Part shown: positions 7,921 to 17,918 of the stretch, piece after piece | Numbering within the stretch: position 1 is the stretch's first letter | Layout: every line of letters starts with the position of its first letter | Source of the DNA: Polaribacter pectinis | GTDB taxonomy: Bacteria > Bacteroidota > Bacteroidia > Flavobacteriales > Flavobacteriaceae | DNA: 64,000 bases | Reading direction: 5' to 3' | Assembly (NCBI RefSeq): GCF_014352875.1 | Contig: NZ_CP060695.1 | Coordinates: 1,333,501-1,397,500 of the forward strand | Notes under the pieces: generated by a model | The model's database searches: none | What the model was told of the DNA's origin: nothing | What the model saw: only the letters and a program-made list of their open reading frames with translations | Translations under genes and position numbers: made by a program

Positions 7921-9999
7921 TTAATTAGTTAATGCTAATTCATCATAATAATAAACTGAATCATCTCCTGCATTTCCGAAATCGAAGAAGATTACAATTC
8001 TATCGTAAGTAATTGATGAAGATGCACTAGAAATATCAAAAGTTAACTCTTCCCAAGCGTTAACAGATGAAGTAGTTGCATCTACCTCTACAAATTGTGT
8101 ATTATCTGCAGAATTTTCAATTTTAAATCTTACAGTTGCGCCAGATTTTGGTGACCAAGTTTTAATACTCACTTTTTTGTAAGTATTAACATCTAAAGGC
8201 GTAGCAACATCAAAAAATGCTCCTGCCCAAACTTGTGATCCTGATGTTTTTACCATTTTTGCAACATTTGCTGTTGTATTAACTCCAGTTGCATCTGGAT
8301 TTGAAATAACTTCTATAGCAGCTATATCTCCAAAAGATGTAAACGCTGGTGCTGTTCCTTCAAAATCTTGAAAAATTAATGGCGGATTAGATCCTCCAGA
8401 GTTATTTACTAAATTAATTTCATCATAATAATAAACTGAATCATCTCCTGCATTTCCAAAGTCGAAGAAAATTACAACTCTATCATATGTAATAGATGGT
8501 GACGCATTAGATATGTCGAAAGTTAATTCTTCCCAAGCATTTGTTGTAGACGTTGTAGCATCTACTTCTACAAACTGTGTATTATCTGCAGAGTTTTCAA
8601 TTTTAAATCTTACGGTTGCTCCAGATTTTGGTGACCAAGTTTTAATTGACATTGTTTTATAATTGGTAACGTCTAAAGGCGTAGCAACATCAAAAAATGC
8701 TCCTGCCCAAACTTGTGAACCTGAAGTTTTAACCATTTTTGCTACGTTAGCAGTTGTATTTGCTCCTGTTGCATCTGGATTTGTAACAACTTCTATTGCA
8801 GCAATATCTCCAAAAGATGTAAATGTTGGTACAGTTCCTTCGAAATCTTGTACTACCTGAGTAGAAACCCCACCAGAAGGCGCTTTGTAGAAATAAACGT
8901 TATCTATAAATACAGTTCCTCCTGCTCCATTTCCTGCAGCAAAAGAATCTCCAACAAATTTTAATTGATGAATGTCTGCTACTGTTAAACCTTGACTCGT
9001 AAATTCTGAAATAGGAATATCTATACTTGTCCAAGCATCTTTTGTTAAGTCAGACCAAACTGGTTTTTCTCCATTAGAAGCGCTAATTAAAGAAGTTTCT
9101 AATCTTGGTGCATCTGCAGTCCAAACATCTAAATGTATAAATTCCATAGAAGATACATCTTGTGGCGCTCCAAACTGAATACCTTGATAACTAATATTAA
9201 TGTATTGCAACATCTTATCTCCATTTAAATCGAATTCTGCCCAAGAACTTCCTTGACCACCTTGACCCCAATCTGGAAAAGTATCAGTTCCAGCAACATT
9301 ATCATAAGCTTCACTATAAATAGAAATTACATCTGTTGCATTTCTGTTTACTGGTGTTTTTGCTGATTCAATTGGTGCTAGAATTTCTGTAACTTCGAAA
9401 CTTTCAGTATATTCTGTAGTAGCAATAGCTCCACCTTTTGCAACAACTTTTACGTCGTAAGTTCCTGGAGTTTGATATTGGTAATTTATAGTTTCACCAA
9501 TATTACCTGATGCTACTGGTTGTGTAACACCTGTTTCTCCTGAATAAAATTCATACATAGTTGCAAAATCTGCTTCTGCAAGAATATTTACTTGTTTAGA
9601 TTTAGCCGCATCATTTTCTAACGTTACCACTAAATTTTGTGGTGCTTTAAAAGACACAATTAATGATTGAGTAGCTTCTGCTGTATCTCCTTTAGAGTTA
9701 TAAGCAACTAATTTAACATCATAAGTACCTTCTGCATACGTATGTTTTACGTTTTTTCCTTGTTCTATATTTGTTGGTTCTGCTGTTGCATCTCCAAAAT
9801 AAACATCAAAAGAAATTGCGCCATCTGCACTTGGTGTAATTGTAACCGAGCCAGTATTGTCTTGTGTAATTTCAAACACTGAAGATATGTTCGATGGTAC
9901 AGGAATTGTATCTAGAAAATCTAAATTATCATTTTCTGTACAAGCACTAACAAATATTAGTATAATTAATGCTTTGAATATTGTTTTTATTTGTTTCAT
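7921..9999 (-). CDS. Surface glycan-binding lipoprotein with PKD domains and duplicated C-terminal binding modules
   Basis: A 692-residue lipoprotein (lipobox VSAC, then TENDN) in the SGBP position directly after SusD. From the N-terminus it shows two PKD-like Ig domains (about residues 35-205), a CBM-like jelly-roll candidate (about 215-375) with several Trp, then two tandem C-terminal modules (about 380-535 and 540-692) that are nearly identical in sequence. Each module begins with the pattern FEGT.P.FTSFGDIAAIEV and ends with FFDFGNAGDDSVYYYDE. No catalytic motif is visible, so it should hold the glucan at the surface for SusCD and the GH16 enzyme. The two C-terminal copies also remain very similar at DNA level, pointing to a recent duplication or ongoing gene conversion. 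Beta-1,3-glucan specificity is inferred from context. Confidence 0.78.
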   Translation of the reverse strand: MKQIKTIFKALIILIFVSACTENDNLDFLDTIPVPSNISSVFEITQDNTGSVTITPSADGAISFDVYFGDATAEPTNIEQGKNVKHTYAEGTYDVKLVAYNSKGDTAEATQSLIVSFKAPQNLVVTLENDAAKSKQVNILAEADFATMYEFYSGETGVTQPVASGNIGETINYQYQTPGTYDVKVVAKGGAIATTEYTESFEVTEILAPIESAKTPVNRNATDVISIYSEAYDNVAGTDTFPDWGQGGQGSSWAEFDLNGDKMLQYINISYQGIQFGAPQDVSSMEFIHLDVWTADAPRLETSLISASNGEKPVWSDLTKDAWTSIDIPISEFTSQGLTVADIHQLKFVGDSFAAGNGAGGTVFIDNVYFYKAPSGGVSTQVVQDFEGTVPTFTSFGDIAAIEVVTNPDATGANTTANVAKMVKTSGSQVWAGAFFDVATPLDVTNYKTMSIKTWSPKSGATVRFKIENSADNTQFVEVDATTSTTNAWEELTFDISNASPSITYDRVVIFFDFGNAGDDSVYYYDEINLVNNSGGSNPPLIFQDFEGTAPAFTSFGDIAAIEVISNPDATGVNTTANVAKMVKTSGSQVWAGAFFDVATPLDVNTYKKVSIKTWSPKSGATVRFKIENSADNTQFVEVDATTSSVNAWEELTFDISSASSSITYDRIVIFFDFGNAGDDSVYYYDELALTN
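7930..8860 (-). repeat. Tandem DNA duplication inside the glycan-binding protein gene
   Basis: Two copies of about 460 bases (roughly 8400-8860 and 7930-8390) encode the last two modules of the surface glycan-binding protein. Long runs are identical or differ only at third positions, for example the segment coding for SVYYYDE and the segment coding for SGSQVWAGAFFDV. Confidence 0.85.
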
Positions 10000-10017
10000 A
10001 TTTTTATGTATAATATG

Positions 10018-11508
10018 TTAGTTTGTATATCCTTGATTCTGACTCCAATTTCCTTGAGAGAATTGTATTTCTTCTAATGGAATTGGAAAAACCTCATTTT
10101 TACTTGACTGAAATCCTGGAATTTCTGCTCCTCTACCAGTTCTAACCAAGTCGAAAAAATGATGACCTTCACCAACTAATTCAACTCTACGTTCTTTGTA
10201 AATCATCTCTGTTAAAGCAGAACCACCAGCAGTAATATCGTTATTAGAGTTACCAAAAGCTCTCGCTCTAACTCTATTTAGATATAATCTAGCTTTTGTA
10301 TCATTTGCACTAGGTTTTCTATTGTTTGCCTCTGCAGCCATTAATAAAACATCTGCAAAACGAATTGCTCTGTAATTATTAGGGTTTGTTAAGTTTAAAT
10401 CTCCTGCTGCATCTGCACTTCTTTTTCTAGGAATGTATTTTCTGTTGAAATACCCAGTGTGCTCATAACCAGTTGTAAAACTTGCTCCTGTTGCAGTAGA
10501 CCATGCATTAATATCTAAAATAGCTACGTCTTTACGATTATCTCCTGCTTCGAATTGATCTACCATTTCTTGAGTTGGCACATTAAAACTGAAACCAGAA
10601 GTGTATAAATCTCCAGAATAACCTCTTACTCCCTGAAAACCTACAGCCACATTTCCTTCACTACACTGCAAACATCCAAAACCAGCACCTTCTATATCTG
10701 TATATTGTACTTCAAAAACTGAACCAGAACCATTTTCTCCTTGAAATTCAAAGATTTTGTTATAATCTGACTCTAACATATAAGGACCATTTACAATTAC
10801 ACTTTCTAAAGTTGTTGATGCCTCTAAAAATTTGTCTTGAAATAAATACACCTTTCCTAACAATGCTTCTGCAGCACCTTTTGTTGCTCTACCTACTTGA
10901 GGAGCTGTATAATTTAAATTTGCTACTGCAAATTTTAAATCACTCTCAATTAAAGCATAAACATCTGCTTTTGGAGATCTTGGTATTGTTTTTTCTTCAC
11001 CAAGTTTAAAACGACCTTCTGGTTTAATAGGAATATCACCAAACCATTTAACCAATTCGAAATTGTAATATGCTCTTAAAAAATAAGCTTCTGCAATTAT
11101 AACTTCATTTCCCTCAAAGTCTGTTTTATCTTTATTTTCGATAATGTAAGCAGCTCTATTAACTCCTCCAAACATCCAATCCCAAAGATTTTTTAATTGT
11201 GCATTTACTGGAGAATGTGTCATATCATCAATTTGTTGATAACCGGGCACATCTGTTGCACTTTCACCACCACAAAGTGTATTATTAGAAGCTATTTCTC
11301 CCATTAATACATTTATAAATGTAGATTGTAAAGGATCATAAGCAGCAACAAGTGCGTTATAATAATCTGCTTCTGAATTAAAGAATGATTCTGAATCGAT
11401 TGCATATAATTTTGTATTGTCTAAATAATCATCTGAACAAGCATTTAGCAAAACTAAACTTGCGATAAAGAAGATGCTTACTTTTATTTTTTGAATATAT
11501 TTTTTCAT
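10018..11508 (-). CDS. SusD/RagB-family outer-membrane glycan-binding lipoprotein (beta-glucan locus)
   Basis: A 496-residue SusD-like lipoprotein that should cap the SusC transporter and capture oligosaccharides. The lipobox is LLNAC with Cys24, followed by SDDYLD, an acidic export signal typical of surface lipoproteins in flavobacteria. The body has SusD hallmarks: an N-terminal TPR-like helical part with AEAYFLRAYYNFELVKWFGDIP near residues 140-160, a Gly/Ser-rich middle, and a C-terminal segment with ADVLLMAAEA and RRVELVGEGHHFFDLVRTGRG. It lies 11 bases after the SusC gene. Substrate is assigned only through the neighbouring GH16, GH17 and phosphorylase genes. Confidence 0.93.
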   Translation of the reverse strand: MKKYIQKIKVSIFFIASLVLLNACSDDYLDNTKLYAIDSESFFNSEADYYNALVAAYDPLQSTFINVLMGEIASNNTLCGGESATDVPGYQQIDDMTHSPVNAQLKNLWDWMFGGVNRAAYIIENKDKTDFEGNEVIIAEAYFLRAYYNFELVKWFGDIPIKPEGRFKLGEEKTIPRSPKADVYALIESDLKFAVANLNYTAPQVGRATKGAAEALLGKVYLFQDKFLEASTTLESVIVNGPYMLESDYNKIFEFQGENGSGSVFEVQYTDIEGAGFGCLQCSEGNVAVGFQGVRGYSGDLYTSGFSFNVPTQEMVDQFEAGDNRKDVAILDINAWSTATGASFTTGYEHTGYFNRKYIPRKRSADAAGDLNLTNPNNYRAIRFADVLLMAAEANNRKPSANDTKARLYLNRVRARAFGNSNNDITAGGSALTEMIYKERRVELVGEGHHFFDLVRTGRGAEIPGFQSSKNEVFPIPLEEIQFSQGNWSQNQGYTN

Positions 11509-11519
11509 CTTTCTAATTT

Positions 11520-14519
11520 TTAAAATGTAACATTTAAACCTAAAATAAATTGTCTTGCAGATGGGTAAGAACCATAATCTATACCAGCACCAATTGCTCC
11601 ACCATTAATTGTTGGATCGAATCCTGAATATTCAGTTAATGTAAATACATTATTAACAGTAGTATATAATCTTAACTTTGTTAAGCCTATTGCCTCTAGA
11701 GTTTTAGGTGAAAAACTATATCCAATTTGAATGTTTTGCATACGTAAGAAAGAACCATCTTCTACAAAGAAATCTGAAAACAACTTGTTATTTGTAGCGT
11801 CGTTTGTTAATCTTGGTACAGAGTTACTTGTTCCTTCTCCTGTCCATCTTGCTAAATAATAATTAGGTTTGTTAACATTTGGTAAAAAACGCTCGTAATT
11901 TCTTACTATTTCTTTTCCAACTTCGGCATATAAATAGGTTGCAAAATCCCAGTTTTTATAATTTACTGAAAGGTTTAAACCCATGTAAAAATCTGCTTGT
12001 GGTTTACCTATATTAGTTCTATCGTTAAAATCAATAACTCCATCATTGTTTACATCTTTATATCTAATATCTCCTGGTGAAGTAAGGTTAGAACCTAAAC
12101 CATCTTGTGATGGATGTGCATCAACTTCTGCTTGATTTTGAAAAATACCATCTGTTTGTAAACCATAGAAATATCCAATTGGCTGTCCAACTTCCATTCT
12201 TGATGGTGCTGGGTTACCAATTGCAAAACCACCTCCTTCTACAAAAGCACCTCCTAAAACTTCTGTTACTTCATTTTTTACATAGGTTACATTATATCCT
12301 AGATTTACAGAAAAGTCTTCTTTATTTATCGCCTTATAATTTATAGCTAATTCTCCACCTGTATTTCTAGAAACACCTGCATTTACTGTAGGGTTACCTC
12401 CTCCTGGAGCCCCTGACCCTAAAATACCAGAGACCGGAAAGTTTTCTATTAATAAATCTTTTCTACTTTCTCTAAAGTAATCTGCAACAACAGTTAATTT
12501 ATCATCAAAGAAATTAATATCTAAACCAATATCTAATTTTTCTGCAGTTTCCCATTGAGCTTGTGGGTTAGGCAATCTACCTTGTGCTCTACCAGAAGCT
12601 AAATCTCCATCAAAAACATAAGTTGCTTCTCCGTCTAGTAAAGATCTGTATAAATTGTTACCTACAAAATTACCTAAAGTACCATAACTTGCTCTTAACT
12701 TTAAGAAGTTAATAGTTTCGCTATCTTTTAAAAAATCTTCTTCTGAAACCTTCCAACCAGTAGTTGCAGACCAAAAATAATCTACTCTTTGGTTTTGAGA
12801 AAATACTGAAGCAGCATCTCTTCTAACTAAACCAGAAAATAAATATTTCCCTTTATAGTCATACTGTAATCTAGAGAAGTAAGAAATTAAACGTACATCA
12901 CTACTACCAGAGTTTAAACTTCTTTGTTCATTTTGCGGATCTGTTAAACTTAGATCTGCAAATTCAAAAGAATTATTTGGCACATCAACACCAGATGCGT
13001 AAATACCATCAAATAAATCATTTTGCACACTTGTACCTAATGTAAAGGTTGTGTTATGATTTTCTGCAAAAGTTTTATTATAAGTTGCAAAATTCTCAAA
13101 AACTACTCTTGTAGAAGTTGCTTTAAATTGATATACAGAACTTTGAGTTTGATTAAAAACTTTACTAGCTCCATAATTCTGAATTGGTGTAAATGAGCGT
13201 TGTTTTTCATTAAAGATCTTGTAACCTAATCTAGAAGTTATACTTAAACCCTCAATTGGTTTATATTCTAATTTAAAATTTCCTTCAATACCGTTTCCAT
13301 TGTTTTCACCAAAAGTATTTGCTAATTGACTTAAAGGATTTACTATTTCAATTCCTAAAAAGTTATTAGTATCATCTTGGTCTGTAGTATAAGTTGGTGC
13401 GTAATTTAAACCATTAAATAATACAGAACCAGAAAATCCTTTAGAGGCAGATGTAAAGTAATTACTAATTAATGAGAAGTTTAATTTATCAGTAACATCT
13501 ACTCCTAAATTCAATTTTATATTATTTCTTATAAAATTAGATTTTTCTTTAGCAATAATACCATCTTGTTCTGTTCGAGAAGCACTAACAAAATATTTAA
13601 AATTTTCTCCACCTCCAGACAAACTAATATTATGGTTTATTAAGAAAGCATCATTAAACAATTCATCTTGCCAATCTGTACCTACACCTAAATTACTAAC
13701 ATTGTTAAAAGGGAGAGACTGACCACTTGCTGCATAGGCTTCATTTAAAACCAATGCATATTCTGTTGCATTTAGATAATTTAACTTACGAGTAGTTTGT
13801 TGAATTGCAGCATAACTATCATACCTAACAGTTGGTGCTTTGTTCTTTTTACCAATTTTTGTGATTACTAATACTACACCATTTGCACCTTTAATTCCAT
13901 AAATGGCAGCTTGTGCATCTTTAAGTATAGTAATAGATTCAATATCATTTGGGTTTACACTATTCAAATCACCTTCATACCCATCTACAATTGTTAAAGG
14001 CTGGTTGTTTGTATTAGAACTAATACCTCTAATTAAAATATTTACTCCTGCACCAGGTGCACCTGATGAAAGATTAACTGCCACACCTGCACTTGTACCT
14101 TGTAGAGCAGCTGCTGCATTAATTGGCTGAAGAGCTTCTAATGTTTCTGCACCTACCAATGACACAGAACCTGTAACATCTTTTCGTTTTTGTTTCCCAT
14201 AACCTACTACAACAATTTCATCTAAAGATTCTGCAGATTCTTCTAACATTACATTAAGAACACTTTTAGCAGTTACTTCTTTAGTTTTATAGCCTAAATA
14301 GCTAAACACAAGAGTAGATCCTTGTTTTACATTAGATAAAGCATACATACCATCGAAATCTGTTTCCGCTCCAACTGTTGAACCTTTAATGATAACACTA
14401 ACACCTGGCAACATATCTCCAGTTGCGGCGTCTTTAACAACTCCTTTTACATTTATTGTTTGTGCGTTTAAACAAACTGTAATAAACAGTAAGAGTAATA
14501 ATGTGATTTTTTTTCTCAT
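11520..14519 (-). CDS. SusC/RagA-family TonB-dependent outer-membrane transporter (beta-glucan locus)
   Basis: A 999-residue TonB-dependent importer. It has a signal peptide (about residues 1-19, ending LNAQ), a carboxypeptidase-regulatory-like domain (about 22-100, including DAATGDMLPGVSV and FDGMYALSNV), a TonB-box-like stretch DEIVVVGYG near 100-110, a plug domain with the SusC signatures ILIRGIS and GANGVVLVITKIG, and a long beta-barrel ending in an aromatic residue (LGLNVTF). With the SusD gene 11 bases downstream it forms the SusCD gate of the locus. It is the first gene of the operon; a TAnnTTTG element lies about 27 bases upstream of its ATG. Imported oligosaccharides are expected to be beta-1,3-glucan fragments. 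Confidence 0.95.
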   Translation of the reverse strand: MRKKITLLLLLFITVCLNAQTINVKGVVKDAATGDMLPGVSVIIKGSTVGAETDFDGMYALSNVKQGSTLVFSYLGYKTKEVTAKSVLNVMLEESAESLDEIVVVGYGKQKRKDVTGSVSLVGAETLEALQPINAAAALQGTSAGVAVNLSSGAPGAGVNILIRGISSNTNNQPLTIVDGYEGDLNSVNPNDIESITILKDAQAAIYGIKGANGVVLVITKIGKKNKAPTVRYDSYAAIQQTTRKLNYLNATEYALVLNEAYAASGQSLPFNNVSNLGVGTDWQDELFNDAFLINHNISLSGGGENFKYFVSASRTEQDGIIAKEKSNFIRNNIKLNLGVDVTDKLNFSLISNYFTSASKGFSGSVLFNGLNYAPTYTTDQDDTNNFLGIEIVNPLSQLANTFGENNGNGIEGNFKLEYKPIEGLSITSRLGYKIFNEKQRSFTPIQNYGASKVFNQTQSSVYQFKATSTRVVFENFATYNKTFAENHNTTFTLGTSVQNDLFDGIYASGVDVPNNSFEFADLSLTDPQNEQRSLNSGSSDVRLISYFSRLQYDYKGKYLFSGLVRRDAASVFSQNQRVDYFWSATTGWKVSEEDFLKDSETINFLKLRASYGTLGNFVGNNLYRSLLDGEATYVFDGDLASGRAQGRLPNPQAQWETAEKLDIGLDINFFDDKLTVVADYFRESRKDLLIENFPVSGILGSGAPGGGNPTVNAGVSRNTGGELAINYKAINKEDFSVNLGYNVTYVKNEVTEVLGGAFVEGGGFAIGNPAPSRMEVGQPIGYFYGLQTDGIFQNQAEVDAHPSQDGLGSNLTSPGDIRYKDVNNDGVIDFNDRTNIGKPQADFYMGLNLSVNYKNWDFATYLYAEVGKEIVRNYERFLPNVNKPNYYLARWTGEGTSNSVPRLTNDATNNKLFSDFFVEDGSFLRMQNIQIGYSFSPKTLEAIGLTKLRLYTTVNNVFTLTEYSGFDPTINGGAIGAGIDYGSYPSARQFILGLNVTF

Positions 14520-14545
14520 GAATTAAGACTTTATTATTATTTCTA

Positions 14546-14553
14546 CAAATTTA
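14546..14553 (-). promoter_or_regulatory. Candidate -7 element (TAAATTTG) for the beta-glucan operon
   Basis: The minus strand reads TAAATTTG, a full match to the Bacteroidota -7 pattern TAnnTTTG, about 27 bases before the SusC ATG. No convincing TTG lies 17-20 bases upstream, so a regulator, possibly the one encoded at 14718-17525, may be needed for activity. Confidence 0.5.
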
Positions 14554-14717
14554 TTATGTTTTTACTGTTATATCCTTAAAAACAACCGCAACAAAAAACA
14601 TACAATGTAAAAAAACCTTGTATTTTGAGATATATAAAGGAAAAACGAATACTAAAAAAAGGTTAAAAAAATAGATGTTGTGGTATTGTATAGGTGATTT
14701 ACAACAATGATTGGTTG

Positions 14718-17525
14718 CTAAATTTCTAAAATGTAATTTGTTAAGTTAGAATCATGAGGTAAGTTCATTTTTTTACGCAACCTATAACGCTTAACTTCTA
14801 CACTTCTTGGAGAAATATTTAATAAAGGCGCAATCTCTTTAGATGAGAGGTTTAACCTTAAATACGCACACAACCTTAAATCATTTGGAGTTAATTCTGG
14901 ATGTTTGTTTTTCATCTTTTTTAAGAACTTCTTATCTGCATTATTAAATGCTTCTTGAAACATCTTCCAATCATCTGTATTGTTTAAATTCTTATCTATA
15001 ATCTTAACAACTTTAGGTATATTTTTCTCACCACCATCTACTAACTCGGTTTTAATAGTGTTTAAGAAGTCATTTTTCTTAATAATATTCATAGTAGAAC
15101 TTGCTAACTCTCTACTTTTACTATCTATGTCTACTCTTAATTTTTCATTATTAAGTTTCATGATTTCTTGCTTACTTTCTAATTCCTTAAGCTCAAGTTC
15201 TTTTTGTGCTCTATAAAGTAATTTCTCTCTTTGCTTTTTATAATATCTTCTAGAAATTATATGCCAAACAAAAAACAATAAAAGTATTAGCACAATATAG
15301 ATTACCACCATTATATTAGATAGATACCAAGGTTTTTCTATCTTAAAACTGAATTTAGCTTCGTTACTACTTAATTTATTATTAATAATTGCCCTAACTT
15401 TAAAAGTGTAATTTCCAAACGGAATATTTTCGAACAAAATACTATTTGAGGAAACTGGAGAACTCCAATCTTTATTTTGCCCTAATAATTGATATTGATA
15501 TTTGGTTGTAGATGTTTTAGTGTAATTAGGCACACTAAAAAAGAATTCAACATTGTTTTCTTTATTATGAAAGGTTATGTTATTAGATAAATTTACACTT
15601 CTTTTTTCTTGATCTAATGGAAAACTATATACTTTATTTATAGATATATTAAAATCTTCACGCTCTTTTACTTTTTTTAAATCTACTATTAAATATCCTT
15701 TACTTGTACCTATAAGCTGTTTATTATTCTTAATTTGAATACTGTTTTCAAACCCAGTTTTAGCTTTTCTTAAGTTTTCTGAAATAGGTATACTTTTTAT
15801 AATTGGTTTGTTACTTAATTTACCTGGAATTAAATACTTTATATCTTCACTAGTAAAAGACCATAATTTATTACTTGACAAATTATTAACTAATCTTGCA
15901 GATGTAAAATTTTCTTTAGGAATTAACTTACTATAAGTTGATTCTTTTACAAATTTATTTTTATCTAATTCATACTTAAACACCCCTTTTTTACTTGTAT
16001 AAAGAATATCGTTATTATATTTCACTAGACTAGAATGAATTCCTTTACTTACACTAGAATCTTTCTCTTGCTTAATAACTTTTCTAAATTCGGAATCAAC
16101 TCTTAATTTAAAAACCCCTTTATACTCATGGTTTACAATAATTTTATCATTTTCTAAAAGTGTAAAAAACCTACTTGAGGTATTAAACCCTTCAATTTTA
16201 TTTCTTAAAACCCATTTTAAACCTTGTTTTTTTAATACATATAAGCCATCATAATTCCCTTGAATTAAAGTATTTTTATCTTTTTGTACAATATCCCAAG
16301 TTCCTTGAACATTGTTAATTTTTTCAGATTTACCTTTTTCAATAATAAATGTACCTGTATTATGCCCGCAAAACAAAGTGTCTTCTAAAACAACTAAACT
16401 CCATACTTGACCTTGAGTGTTTTCTATAAATTGAAACGGTTTTTCTGAATTAACATTCCTGTAAAACAAACCTTGGTTTGTACCTATATATAAATTATTT
16501 TCATAAACTACAGAAGTGTATATAGTACCCCAAAAATCATTTTTTTGAGTAAAAAACTTAAAAGGTGAAGCGTTATTTACACAATTAATTCCATTATCTA
16601 AACCTAACCAAATGTTATTTTCTTGGTCTTCAAAAACAGAAAGTATTGTGTTATTACTTAAACCAGAACTTTGGGTAATTTGGTAATTGAAGTCTCCATT
16701 ACCGTATAAAAAAATTAATCCATTTGAAATAGTTCCTAAAACAAAATTTCCGTTTTTTAATTTTTTTGCACTGTATATTAATTTTCCAGCTATCTTATTT
16801 TCAGAAGAAACTTTCCATTTTTCAATATTATTTTTACTTAAAAAATAGAAACCTTTCTCTTGCGTTAAAAACAATAATTTATCCTCTGTTTTAAAAATTT
16901 CTACTAGGATATTCTCTTTTAAAATAATATCATCCGAAATTAGTTTAGGCACACCATTTTCTATCTTAAAAACACCTTTATTTATTTCTTGAAAATAAAT
17001 AACCCCATCAACTTTAGATATTTTTTCTATCCTGTTTTCTGCCTTAATAACTTTTAAAGCTTTACTATCTATATTATATAAATAAATTCTTTCTAAAGAC
17101 TTAAATAACATCCAACCATCAACTTCTAAAATACTCCAAACTTGCTCATCTTCGAGCATTTCAACATTTTGTTCTTTTGTAATTGAAGTATACTCTAATA
17201 CTCCAAATTTATTTTTTATCCAAAATCCAAAATCCATATAAAAGCCTGTGAATACTTTATCTTCGATAACCTTTACAGACCTCATTATAGTTTGGTTAGG
17301 TGTAGGATATAAATGCCACATAGCACCATTATATTCTAATAATCCCTTATTATTTGCTACATAAATAAATTTGTTCTCAGATTGAGAAATGTCCCAATTC
17401 TGGTTCTCTGCTCCATAATTTTCTGTTGTAAAAATATTTATTGGAGGAAACTCTTGACAAGTAGATTTAAAAAAAGGGAAAAAAAGTAGAAGCGCTAATA
17501 ACTGTGTATGGAAATGTTTTTTCAT
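14718..17525 (-). CDS. Membrane sensor-regulator: two-component-type propeller, Y_Y_Y domain, LuxR-type HTH
   Basis: A 935-residue one-piece sensor and transcription regulator. It has a signal peptide (about residues 1-23), a long periplasmic beta-propeller with repeats such as GLLEYNGAMWHLY, NNIWLGLDNGINCV and IYTSVVYENNLYIGT, a Y_Y_Y-like Ig domain (about 640-725), a transmembrane segment (about 736-758), a basic coiled-coil linker (about 760-820), and a C-terminal LuxR/GerE-type helix-turn-helix with LRLNLSSKEIAPLLNISPRSVEVK. There is no histidine kinase or receiver domain, so it differs from hybrid two-component regulators and should pass the signal straight from periplasm to DNA. It lies directly upstream of and on the same strand as SusC (199 bases between), which makes it the probable activator of the beta-glucan locus. 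The ligand is not visible from sequence. Confidence 0.85.
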   Translation of the reverse strand: MKKHFHTQLLALLLFFPFFKSTCQEFPPINIFTTENYGAENQNWDISQSENKFIYVANNKGLLEYNGAMWHLYPTPNQTIMRSVKVIEDKVFTGFYMDFGFWIKNKFGVLEYTSITKEQNVEMLEDEQVWSILEVDGWMLFKSLERIYLYNIDSKALKVIKAENRIEKISKVDGVIYFQEINKGVFKIENGVPKLISDDIILKENILVEIFKTEDKLLFLTQEKGFYFLSKNNIEKWKVSSENKIAGKLIYSAKKLKNGNFVLGTISNGLIFLYGNGDFNYQITQSSGLSNNTILSVFEDQENNIWLGLDNGINCVNNASPFKFFTQKNDFWGTIYTSVVYENNLYIGTNQGLFYRNVNSEKPFQFIENTQGQVWSLVVLEDTLFCGHNTGTFIIEKGKSEKINNVQGTWDIVQKDKNTLIQGNYDGLYVLKKQGLKWVLRNKIEGFNTSSRFFTLLENDKIIVNHEYKGVFKLRVDSEFRKVIKQEKDSSVSKGIHSSLVKYNNDILYTSKKGVFKYELDKNKFVKESTYSKLIPKENFTSARLVNNLSSNKLWSFTSEDIKYLIPGKLSNKPIIKSIPISENLRKAKTGFENSIQIKNNKQLIGTSKGYLIVDLKKVKEREDFNISINKVYSFPLDQEKRSVNLSNNITFHNKENNVEFFFSVPNYTKTSTTKYQYQLLGQNKDWSSPVSSNSILFENIPFGNYTFKVRAIINNKLSSNEAKFSFKIEKPWYLSNIMVVIYIVLILLLFFVWHIISRRYYKKQREKLLYRAQKELELKELESKQEIMKLNNEKLRVDIDSKSRELASSTMNIIKKNDFLNTIKTELVDGGEKNIPKVVKIIDKNLNNTDDWKMFQEAFNNADKKFLKKMKNKHPELTPNDLRLCAYLRLNLSSKEIAPLLNISPRSVEVKRYRLRKKMNLPHDSNLTNYILEI

Positions 17526-17729
17526 TCAAAAAAAATGTTTGGCTAACAAAAGATATAAAATACTAATAATTAAGCATGTACAAAACTGAAGTAATGAAAT
17601 GTATAGTTTATAAAAGGTTGAAGTTAAGTGTATTTTATTAATAACACAAATAAAATAAAACTTAAAACTCTTTTTTACTGTAAAAAGAATAATTTTTAAT
17701 TATTTTTATAGGAAGCAATAAACAGGTAA

Positions 17730-17918
17730 ATGAATTTTATAAAAAAAATAGGAATAGGTAATTTTTTAATGCTATTGTTGTGCGCATTAATTATCATTGT
17801 AGCAGAATACCTTTTTTTAACTGGTTATAGATTACATGGAGTTTTCCTTGGTCTTTGGGCACCAACTCTATTAGGTGTAATGATTTACATAAAACTTATT
17901 TATAATGAGCGCAGATAA
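17730..17918 (+). CDS. Small membrane protein, unknown function
   Basis: A 62-residue protein that I do not recognise. It has two hydrophobic stretches, about residues 12-31 (LLLCALIIIVAEYLFLTGY) and about 36-55 (GVFLGLWAPTLLGVMIYIKL), with Lys/Arg at both ends. This is a hairpin membrane topology with both ends probably inside. The ATG follows AACAGGTAA. Its last 14 bases overlap the start of the next small gene in another frame, which argues for translational coupling. It stands alone on the plus strand between two minus-strand operons. Confidence 0.7.
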   Translation: MNFIKKIGIGNFLMLLLCALIIIVAEYLFLTGYRLHGVFLGLWAPTLLGVMIYIKLIYNERR

